This document shows positions 31,796 to 38,078 of a DNA stretch of 38,078 bases, piece after piece. Each line of letters begins with the position of its first letter. Within the stretch, counting starts at the first letter, position 1. Source of the stretch: Lentisphaerota bacterium (GTDB lineage Bacteria > Verrucomicrobiota > Kiritimatiellia > UBA8416 > JAUUYL01). The position numbers were made by a program, and so were the translations under genes. The notes below the pieces were generated by a model. That model worked only from the letters and a program-made list of their open reading frames with translations. It had not been told where the DNA came from and ran no database searches. The stretch is from contig JAUUYL010000019.1 in the NCBI GenBank assembly GCA_030590485.1, positions 1-38,078 on the forward strand, written 5' to 3'.

Positions 31796-32920
31796 CTACC
31801 CATCTCTCTTCATCAATCCGCGGTAGTATTCTTCCATCTTGTGAATAGCGTTCATGCCGTCGAATGTACCGGATAGTTGCCTGGATGCGTCCCGCAACCT
31901 GTTCTCCAAGTCTTTGTCACCCAATATCCGCCCCAATAACCCTGCCATCTTTTCATCATCTCCAGGCTCAAACATCAAAGCGTCTTTCCCATCAGTCAGT
32001 ATCTCACCCTGCCCGTCTGCCGTTGACGCTACAATCGCATTACCAACCGCCATCGCCTCATACAGGGTATTGGGAGTGCCTTCCATGTGACTGGGAAACA
32101 AATGTACATCGAAGCATTGTATCACGCCCAGGGCATCACGCCTGAATCCCAGAAACTGAACTTTCTTCTCAAGCCCATTCTCCGCTACCCACTCACGCAA
32201 TACATCTGCATACGCCCCGTCACCGACAACCCACATGCAGGCGGAAACATCCTTCTCCAACAATCTGACCAATGCCTTGAACGCATCTATATGACCTTTA
32301 TGACTCTCCAAGCGCCCAACAATGCCTATAACCTTCTCTCCAGCCTTCGTGCCATGCTCTTTCCGGGAATGCTGTTTCCACTGCTCATCAATCCGGGGAA
32401 TGTCTTTCATGAGTATCCCGTGATACAGTACCTTGACCACGTCAGCCTTCATATACCTCTTTTCGATGCAGAACTGTCTACTGGATTCGGATACCGCCAA
32501 GGCGAGCTTGGTCGTCTTCCCAAGAATCCATTCAATAGGTCGCTGATACCAGGGCACCACAAGCGTATTGCATCGCTCATGGACAATAACAGGTATGCCT
32601 TTGATCAATCCGGCTATCCGACCCCATGTACAGGCGCCGTACCCATGCGCGTGAATAATATCAATCTTCTCAGCATCCAACAATTTCAAGAGCGAGGTAA
32701 GATTACGCAAATCGAATTTGCCGTACCCTAGATAGAAGGGCGTCAAGCCCAACCGCTCCATTTCTTCAGCAGCCTTGTCCCTGGCCTTGCGGCTACAGAG
32801 CAATACCCGGAATTCGGTTTTATCGAAAGCCGGCAGCCACCATTGAAAACCACGAGCAACACCATGCAATGATGCTTTCTCGCCGCCGAAATGTTCACAA
32901 AGTTGTAAAATAGTAATCAT
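31796..32920 (-). CDS. GT4 glycosyltransferase
   Basis: 374 residues from the ATG at 32920 (MITILQLCEHFGGEKASLHG), where the family fold begins. The frame is open to 33112, but the additional 64 residues are encoded by dispersed repeats and overlap the next gene, so they are rejected. Landmarks are IIHAHGYGACTWGRI, IPVIVHERCN, VIGIVGRLESHKGHIDAFKA and the EX7E-type HMEGTPNTLYEAMAVGNAIVAS. It probably extends a cell-surface polysaccharide; sugar unknown. Last gene of the second polysaccharide cluster; the 38-base hairpin repeat lies just upstream of the start. Confidence 0.88.
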   Translation of the reverse strand: MITILQLCEHFGGEKASLHGVARGFQWWLPAFDKTEFRVLLCSRKARDKAAEEMERLGLTPFYLGYGKFDLRNLTSLLKLLDAEKIDIIHAHGYGACTWGRIAGLIKGIPVIVHERCNTLVVPWYQRPIEWILGKTTKLALAVSESSRQFCIEKRYMKADVVKVLYHGILMKDIPRIDEQWKQHSRKEHGTKAGEKVIGIVGRLESHKGHIDAFKALVRLLEKDVSACMWVVGDGAYADVLREWVAENGLEKKVQFLGFRRDALGVIQCFDVHLFPSHMEGTPNTLYEAMAVGNAIVASTADGQGEILTDGKDALMFEPGDDEKMAGLLGRILGDKDLENRLRDASRQLSGTFDGMNAIHKMEEYYRGLMKRDG

Positions 32921-32932
32921 AAGATCGTTCAA

Positions 32933-32970
32933 ATCGTTCAAGCCTGCCACGCCATAGGCGTGGTCGTTTA
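32933..32970. repeat. 38-base hairpin repeat, copy B
   Basis: 36 of 38 positions match 943-980. CCACGCC-ATA-GGCGTGG (32947-32963) is a perfect seven-pair hairpin here. It is followed by ACCCACCCCGTGG, a fragment of the palindromic repeat family. Confidence 0.75.
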
Positions 32971-33042
32971 ACCCACCCCGTGGTATCACTTCGCTCATTT
33001 GCTCCGAGGATGCGCGCGATTCTCCTGACGAATCCCGGCATC

Positions 33043-33696
33043 TTACCGACGGTAATGACGCAATAGCGCTACTTCCGCCCGTAGATTGTCCGAACCAAGG
33101 AATTGGTCGCAACAGGCTTTCTCAATCTCACGATCGCAGTCGTGAACGAAAATATCACCATCATCGCTGACCAGTTGTGATGCCATATAAATACTTCGCA
33201 TTCGCCCAGGCGAATCGGGCTTAGAGCCGTCGGGCGCATCGACAAAAATAATATCCCATTTTTCTTTCTCGACCTCTTCGACTAATGGACCGCCTAAACT
33301 CGAGGGGTCAGCAAGCAATTCTTTGTATTTAGTGACACTAGTCTGATAATCGACCAGAAATGCGGAAAGCTGACTGTCGCGGCCCATCATGATATCAAGC
33401 CATATCTTATTATCTTCGAGAAAAACAGTAGTACCACCCTCATTCAACCTGGTCCAGAAGGGAGCATCGTTGCCAAGTCCGAAGACTAACATGCGACAGG
33501 GTCGCTTAGAGACTATAACTTGCGAAATGAGAGACAGCTCTGCACGGCTAAGCTGTATACGATTGACCTGACGCATGCATTCCAATGCCCAGGGCTCAGG
33601 CCGACGCACGCCAAGCTGAATAAATGGCGTCTTTACAAATTGCGGGATACACCTGGATATGGCTCGCATTAGGAATTCTTTCAGTCGGTAACACAC
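33043..33696 (-). CDS. DUF579/IRX15-GXM-like protein (putative glycan 4-O-methyltransferase)
   Basis: 217 residues (GTG start; an ATG at 33669 would remove nine). The ordered motifs are those of plant DUF579 (Polysacc_synt_4) proteins: MLVFGLGNDAPFWTRLN (69-85), GGTTVFLED (87-95), VDYQTSVTKYKELL, WDIIFVDAPDG (147-157), PGRMRSIYMAS (163-173) and FVHDCDREIEKACCDQFL (183-200). Plant GXM enzymes of this family 4-O-methylate glucuronic acid on xylan using SAM; IRX15 relatives are required for xylan synthesis. By context, between a Wzx flippase and GT4 genes, a role in methylating an exopolysaccharide uronic acid is a reasonable inference. There is no signal peptide, so it acts in the cytoplasm. 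Family match is firm; activity is not shown. Confidence 0.8.
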   Translation of the reverse strand: MCYRLKEFLMRAISRCIPQFVKTPFIQLGVRRPEPWALECMRQVNRIQLSRAELSLISQVIVSKRPCRMLVFGLGNDAPFWTRLNEGGTTVFLEDNKIWLDIMMGRDSQLSAFLVDYQTSVTKYKELLADPSSLGGPLVEEVEKEKWDIIFVDAPDGSKPDSPGRMRSIYMASQLVSDDGDIFVHDCDREIEKACCDQFLGSDNLRAEVALLRHYRR

Positions 33697-33767
33697 AGAC
33701 CACCATGGCCTGAATTTCGAATAACTATGTTGTTTTCAAACACCTGAGTCAAGTTCCTTTCAGATTG

Positions 33768-35303
33768 TCACGCATTCCGACGCAAAACAAAGGCGATCAA
33801 CTCCTCCTTGTCGTTCTTGGTCAGAATAAAGAGCCAGCTGACCATATAAAAGGCAAGTACCCCAGCAAGCCCCGACCCAATTCTGAGCGCAAAAGAATCT
33901 GGCATTATCGAGAGCAACAGTATAAGCACACCCAACCCTGTTGCTATCCATATCTTTCCTATAACCCGCACAGCATCATCAAGAAACTTTCCTGCAGCCA
34001 CAAACATCGCAATGTAATCAAACAGCATACGGACAGTCCAAGCCGCCGCCGCCCCCATAATACCCATCTTACCTATAAGCACCCAGGCCAGAGCAAAATA
34101 TAACGGTATCTCCAGAAGATGTATTTTAGCTGAGATGTCAGGCTTGTTAACCGCCTGTATCATGAACCAGGGGACACGCGCCAGACCGTGAAGAAACACA
34201 CCAACCGTCAAACAACGCATGACGGATGACCCTTTCTCGGCATATTCCTGACCCAACCATAAATCAAGTCCCTCAGGCGCTATCAACAGAAGTCCCATGA
34301 TAACAGGAAAGAAAGCGAGCATCAGATACACAACGCCACGCTGAAACAAATTGGAAAGCTCCTTCCTGGAGCGGGCATAAGCACTGACCATTGGTGGAAA
34401 AATGACCGATATCCATGCCCGGGGAAACATGAACAGCCTGATTACTACTTCCTCCGGAATAAGATAAAAAGTACCAATGCCAACGGAATGTATCACCCCT
34501 ATTAAAAGTCTGTTTATATTGGTCATCAGCGGAACAGCCATATTAGACACGGTCATCCACCCACCAAAACGAAGCATCGAAACAGCCTCGCTCCTGTCCC
34601 ATTTGACCGCAGTCCGTAACTCGGGCAAAACAACAAGCGATGCAATAAAACACGTGATCAATACCGCAACACGCCCAAACAGAAGTACGGCAACGATGAC
34701 AACCAGATTGTTTGTAAAGGGCAAAACGCAGACAGGTGCGACAAAACTGTATACCGCCGCTGGAATTCTGATGATATTAAGAAGCTTGAAACTGTGACAT
34801 GCCTCAAGCACACCAACTAAACCGACATTCATGACTACTATTGGCATGCCAATGGCGACAACAAAGAACGCCCTCATTACTTCAGACCTGAGCGCCTCAT
34901 CTATTTTCAACCACCGCCCGGCAAGAACAGGCGAGCAACCGGCAAGAATAACACCTGCCATCACCCCGAATGCAAGCATCATGATGATTGACGTCCAGAA
35001 GACACCGGGCAGTTCGTTCCGTTTCTCCTGACTCAACTTATCGACAATAAACTTCGTAAGAGCACGCCCCAGCCCCATATCGAAAATGCCGAAATACCCC
35101 ACGAACATCCACACCAGCCCGAGCGCACCAAAACGCCCCGTATCAAGTCCCTCAAAGGTTACCGGCCCACTGTGCAATCCATTTGTAAGCAAACGAAAAG
35201 AAACCAGTCCAACGAAAAGCGGCAGACCCATCCCAAGGAGGTTCCAGATGGTATTCCCCGCCATCGTCTTCGTCGACGGCACTTTAGTGTAATCAATATT
35301 CAT
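33768..35303 (-). CDS. Wzx-type polysaccharide flippase
   Basis: 511 residues from the ATG at 35303 (MNIDYTKVPSTKTMAGNTIW); the frame reaches 35357, but the added residues come from repeat-like sequence. About 12-14 hydrophobic helices run through the protein, with FDMGLGRALTKFIVD in the first third, a typical MATE/Wzx-like signature, and basic loops. Such proteins flip undecaprenyl-linked repeat units across the inner membrane. Neighbouring GT4s, the deacetylase and the DUF579 protein make this the transporter of the second cluster. The start is preceded by a leader (AGCGAAGCGTT) shared with the two upstream genes in place of a clear Shine-Dalgarno. Confidence 0.88.
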   Translation of the reverse strand: MNIDYTKVPSTKTMAGNTIWNLLGMGLPLFVGLVSFRLLTNGLHSGPVTFEGLDTGRFGALGLVWMFVGYFGIFDMGLGRALTKFIVDKLSQEKRNELPGVFWTSIIMMLAFGVMAGVILAGCSPVLAGRWLKIDEALRSEVMRAFFVVAIGMPIVVMNVGLVGVLEACHSFKLLNIIRIPAAVYSFVAPVCVLPFTNNLVVIVAVLLFGRVAVLITCFIASLVVLPELRTAVKWDRSEAVSMLRFGGWMTVSNMAVPLMTNINRLLIGVIHSVGIGTFYLIPEEVVIRLFMFPRAWISVIFPPMVSAYARSRKELSNLFQRGVVYLMLAFFPVIMGLLLIAPEGLDLWLGQEYAEKGSSVMRCLTVGVFLHGLARVPWFMIQAVNKPDISAKIHLLEIPLYFALAWVLIGKMGIMGAAAAWTVRMLFDYIAMFVAAGKFLDDAVRVIGKIWIATGLGVLILLLSIMPDSFALRIGSGLAGVLAFYMVSWLFILTKNDKEELIAFVLRRNA

Positions 35304-35378
35304 AACGCTTCGCTCGTTGCACGTCGCACGTTTACCACGCCTTTGACGCGGCAACACGAGACACGGAAAATTCTACTC

Positions 35379-36431
35379 TCAACAACTGAAGACCGTCTTA
35401 CGGTCGTTCCCTGGCAGGCAGTAAATGTACTGATGTTTCAGGCGCATGATACGATATGGATTACCGCCCTTGACCAGGAACCGTTTCCCATACAGCTCAT
35501 CAGCAACCATGGTCTCATACCCTGCCGCCTTGGCCGTTTCTTCCGCCAGATCGCCCCCAACAGCCCAGGGCATGCATACCTGCCTGATCTTCGTCCCCAA
35601 TGCCAACTGCAAAACCTCTTTGGAACGAGCCAGCTCTCGCTTGATCTCTGCCAACCGCTCCGCCTCAGTCTCAAATCTACCTTTGCCACTCAAAACGATA
35701 TTCATCAACTGTTCCTGCCAGCTCTCGCCTTTAAAGAATTCCGCTCCCCCGTTCGCATTGACATGCGCGACACATTCGCCATGGACCGAAGGGTCATCTA
35801 TATAACGCAAAGCATCAGACATCCTCGAACGAGCCCTGTACAACGGGCGGCCAAGCATCTCTGCCGTGACCCTGGTCACAACGTCATTCATCTCAATGAC
35901 AGGCCCAGCCATCAAGGACCTGTCATAATCCGGCTTAACCCAGTCGACCACAACATCATCGTCATATATCATCGCGTGCGACCATGTATGCGACTGCACA
36001 TCAACAAGACCACTATTGCTCATGTCTTTTAAATGATCCCAGGTCACAAACCGGTCACCAACAACAGCATCCTCAATCAAAGATGGCGCCACATAGGTTA
36101 TCGCCCTGAATGAGTACTCGTTCAAAAGAGGGAACACCACCTCATGCATGCTTGCCCAGGCGTCATCGAAACTTAAAACAACCGTCTTATCGCCAACGGA
36201 TACACCGTTACGAATATACTCGCCCATCTCTTTGGATGCAACGGTCTTATAGCCGTTCTCTGACAAATACTTTAAATACGGCTCAAGATATTCCCTGGTT
36301 ACATCATGAAAATGAAAAACAGGCAGAATGCCGCCAAGACGACCCCCAAACAAAAAACTCGGGTAACAGCCGGTGATAATATCCAGCACCCCTCGCAGTT
36401 TCGTTTTTCTCTCCTGAAATGGAATTTTCAT
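35379..36431 (-). CDS. Polysaccharide deacetylase (NodB-type, CE4)
   Basis: 350 residues from the ATG at 36431 (MKIPFQERKTKLRGVLDII); the frame extends 66 residues further through a translated palindromic repeat and is rejected there. Catalytic landmarks are VVLSFDDAW (Asp89, Asp90) and the metal-binding VQSHTWSH (His148, His152). ILPVFHFHDV near 35-44 is the usual start of the barrel. The C-terminal third (LSGKGRFETEAERLAEIKRE and onward to CMPWAVGGDLAEETAKAAGY) matches the C-terminal catalytic half of such proteins. It would remove acetyl groups from hexosamines of a surface glycan. No signal peptide is evident, so the site of action (cytoplasm or lipid-linked unit) is open. Confidence 0.85.
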   Translation of the reverse strand: MKIPFQERKTKLRGVLDIITGCYPSFLFGGRLGGILPVFHFHDVTREYLEPYLKYLSENGYKTVASKEMGEYIRNGVSVGDKTVVLSFDDAWASMHEVVFPLLNEYSFRAITYVAPSLIEDAVVGDRFVTWDHLKDMSNSGLVDVQSHTWSHAMIYDDDVVVDWVKPDYDRSLMAGPVIEMNDVVTRVTAEMLGRPLYRARSRMSDALRYIDDPSVHGECVAHVNANGGAEFFKGESWQEQLMNIVLSGKGRFETEAERLAEIKRELARSKEVLQLALGTKIRQVCMPWAVGGDLAEETAKAAGYETMVADELYGKRFLVKGGNPYRIMRLKHQYIYCLPGNDRKTVFSC

Positions 36432-36490
36432 AATGCTACGCTCGTGAAACCATGCCTGCGGCTTGGCAAGCTTGACACGTGACACGGTGG

Positions 36491-36513
36491 AACCCACCCC
36501 GCCAAGGAGGGGA
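36491..36513. repeat. CCAAGGAGGGG dispersed palindrome, short copy
   Basis: AACCCACCCCGCCAAGGAGG with GGA following is a shortened form of the family at 31538-31575. It lies upstream of the deacetylase start, after a small TTGACAC/GTGACAC heptamer pair at 36472-36485. Confidence 0.7.
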
Positions 36514-36642
36514 TATCCCAATTGTGGTTTCCTTCGTTTCCTGTCCGACCATACCCCAGTCGGACTTTCTGATCTGTGAATCTTCTTCCCATAGCCTATC
36601 ATCTCTTCTGAATTTCTAATTCTCGCCAAGCCGTTGAGTCGT

Positions 36643-37839
36643 TTAAGCCGTTTCCAGTTTCTTGAAAAACTTCACGTGTTGCTTCGCCACATTTGCCATG
36701 CCGTTGTGTTTAACCACACGTGCCCTGCCCTGCTCGCCCCACTTCTTCGCGCGATCTTTACCATCCATTACTTCGCGAATGGCTTTCAGCCATTCATCTT
36801 CATTCCGCATCGGAAGCAGTCGCCCGTTAAGACCATCTTTTACAGTGTCTGGTATACCACCCACATCTGACGCGAAGCAGGGCAATCCGCAGGCCAGCGC
36901 TTCGATTAATGCGTTGGAGAGGGATTCGTTCTCTGACGGGAACACAAAGTAGTCGGAACATTGCAGAAACTCATGAACATTTTCAACGTAATCGGTAAAT
37001 GTCACCGTATCATTCAAATCGTTCTTTAAGACGAAGTCCCACAATTCCTTTTCGCAGGATAAAAAGCTGTCACGTCCGGATCCTATGAGAAGAAGATGAA
37101 TATCATCGCGCCCTTCAATCAGCTTTTTCCAAATCTGAAGCAGGAACGCCAGTCCCTTCCCCTTGTTCAGCTTGCCCGAGTAGGCAAACACTGTCTTATC
37201 AGGAACACCCAGATTAAACCTCAACTGTTTGCGAGCTTCACCTGTCACGGGGGAGTATTTTTCGGTGTCCGTTCCGTTATTGATTACCATTATCTTCTTT
37301 TCGGGGACACCGCATTCCCTGTATTCATCACCTATCACTCCCGATATCCCCAGAAATCCATCTGCCTTGAGTAGAAGCTTATTCCGCATGGCGATAAGCA
37401 TCTTAAGTATTGGCGATGGTTTCTTTTTCTGAGCAAGATGCGGACTGTCCCAAATGAACGCGCCCGAAAGCTCTCCACAGCTCGCACCGCGTAGAACACA
37501 TTTCTTGCCATACATTTTTGCGACCAACATCGCCGGTATACCGAGCAGCCTTAAGCCACTCACAAGAATCACGTCATACGAGGCACGCATCTTGATCATC
37601 ATGAAAAATGCAGGCACAAGCATCAGGTATTTGTCCAAACGATGACTTCCGCTCGGCGGGACACGATATACCTTTACGCCGTCAACCTTATCTTCCTTCC
37701 TGAAATCTGCCTTGGTTCGACGCGTAATGACAAAAACATCATGACCCTGCTTCTTCATCTCGGCACAGAGCAAACGCGCGTGAGTTTCTCCGCCACCTAC
37801 CACAGGATAAAAGGCACTTATCAAATAACAGATCTTCAT
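36643..37839 (-). CDS. GT4 glycosyltransferase
   Basis: 398 residues. The N-terminus MKICYLISAFYPVVGGGETH is the glycine-rich donor loop of GT4 enzymes, and VFAYSGKLNKGKGLAFLLQIW and DYFVFPSENESLSNALIEAL (EX7E) followed by ACGLPCFASDVGGIPD complete the signature. It is the first gene of the second polysaccharide cluster and is separated by a repeat-bearing gap from the deacetylase. The start is preceded by ATGGCGAAGCGTT, the same leader as 35303 (13 identical bases around the start). Sugar specificity is unknown. Confidence 0.9.
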   Translation of the reverse strand: MKICYLISAFYPVVGGGETHARLLCAEMKKQGHDVFVITRRTKADFRKEDKVDGVKVYRVPPSGSHRLDKYLMLVPAFFMMIKMRASYDVILVSGLRLLGIPAMLVAKMYGKKCVLRGASCGELSGAFIWDSPHLAQKKKPSPILKMLIAMRNKLLLKADGFLGISGVIGDEYRECGVPEKKIMVINNGTDTEKYSPVTGEARKQLRFNLGVPDKTVFAYSGKLNKGKGLAFLLQIWKKLIEGRDDIHLLLIGSGRDSFLSCEKELWDFVLKNDLNDTVTFTDYVENVHEFLQCSDYFVFPSENESLSNALIEALACGLPCFASDVGGIPDTVKDGLNGRLLPMRNEDEWLKAIREVMDGKDRAKKWGEQGRARVVKHNGMANVAKQHVKFFKKLETA

Positions 37840-38016
37840 AACGCTTCGCCATCGCTACATCTTCAGCATTACCGGATATAAAACGATTGTTCCTTATTTA
37901 AAGACCGATATTACAAAAGAATCCTGAAGAATGCAACCTGAGAGGAGGCACCCAGCGGGTGCAGATAGCAATCAGCGCTCTTGCAGAGCGATAATTGCTA
38001 TGCTATATATCCCCCA
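37840..38016. promoter_or_regulatory. Divergent upstream region with two hairpins
   Basis: GCACCC-AGC-GGGTGC (37948-37962) and a larger two-part stem, ATAGCAAT / ATTGCTAT (37965-37972 and 37994-38001) enclosing CGCTC / GAGCG (37976-37980 and 37986-37990). The half nearer the GT4 gene is AT-rich and could hold its promoter. No regulator site can be named. Confidence 0.5.
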
Positions 38017-38078
38017 ATGCGTGCACTACGGACTTTAATACTATCACTTCTGATAACCATATTGTTATGGGGGGTCAT
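38017..38078 (+). CDS. Start of a secreted or membrane protein, cut by the window edge
   Basis: An open frame from the ATG at 38017 to the window end reads MRALRTLILSLLITILLWGV, a basic start followed by a hydrophobic run typical of a signal peptide or anchor. It is divergent from the GT4 gene, after a spacer with two hairpins. No Shine-Dalgarno is obvious. Only 20 codons are visible, so it may not be a real gene. Confidence 0.4.
   Translation, partial: MRALRTLILSLLITILLWGV

Noticed and set aside
32087-32731. Plus-strand 214-residue ORF antisense to a GT4 gene
   Set aside because: Opposite-strand shadow; the GT4 reading has clear family motifs.
32921-33112. N-terminal extension of the GT4 gene to 33112
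   Set aside because: The added 64 residues come from dispersed repeats and overlap the DUF579-like gene; the family fold starts at 32920.

Overview
The window looks like bacterial chromosome from an uncultivated Gram-negative lineage. It encodes an outer-membrane polysaccharide exporter, an outer-membrane beta-barrel protein, lipoproteins and a peptidoglycan/division cluster. An exosortase-type exopolysaccharide locus next to ddl-ftsQ-ftsA-ftsZ, a very high load of short dispersed repeats and moderate GC suggest the PVC/Omnitrophota neighbourhood (Kiritimatiellota, Lentisphaerota or Omnitrophota). That placement is inference; no rRNA or other decisive marker is present. No tRNA, rRNA, CRISPR array, transposase or phage gene was found, and no gene-free stretch exceeds 300 bases.

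Layout. (1) 1-14626, minus strand: an exopolysaccharide/exosortase locus. In transcription order it has a GT-C (PMT/ArnT-like) glycosyltransferase, an outer-membrane beta-barrel, an exosortase fused to a roughly 1000-residue TPR domain, Wza-like exporter, Wzc-like tyrosine kinase, a priming sugar-phosphate transferase, an EpsI-like protein and a GT4 glycosyltransferase cut by the window edge. (2) 14645-22371, minus: murC, murB, ddl, ftsQ, ftsA, ftsZ and pyrE. (3) 22403-24061, minus: a GH99-like secreted protein. (4) 24154-28611, plus: a WaaE/KdtX-like GT2, GlpD, a PHP-like metallohydrolase and a GT4. (5) 28757-29659, minus: a PflX-like radical SAM protein. (6) 29860-30972, plus: a membrane protein with a histidine-kinase H-box but no ATPase domain, and a small lipoprotein. 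(7) 31045-37839, minus: a YdjM-like membrane protein and a second polysaccharide cluster (two GT4s, a DUF579/glucuronoxylan-methyltransferase-like protein, a Wzx flippase and a polysaccharide deacetylase). (8) 38017 to the end, plus: the start of a secreted or membrane protein.

How it works together. The priming transferase, GT4s and Wzx would build and flip lipid-linked repeat units; Wzc and Wza would drive polymerisation and export; the deacetylase and DUF579 protein could decorate the polymer. The exosortase-TPR, EpsI-like and beta-barrel proteins form an exosortase-associated surface module, although no sorting-signal substrate is encoded here.

The most unusual signals are: (a) tandem arrays of seven-base units scattered through the cell-wall/division cluster, four of them inside murC and murB coding sequence and one forming the leader of ftsZ; (b) an in-frame TAG separating murC from its own C-terminal strand/helix, which is encoded in frame with murB; (c) the exosortase-TPR fusion; (d) a bacterial DUF579 protein; and (e) several other short palindromic repeat families inserted in frame into genes.
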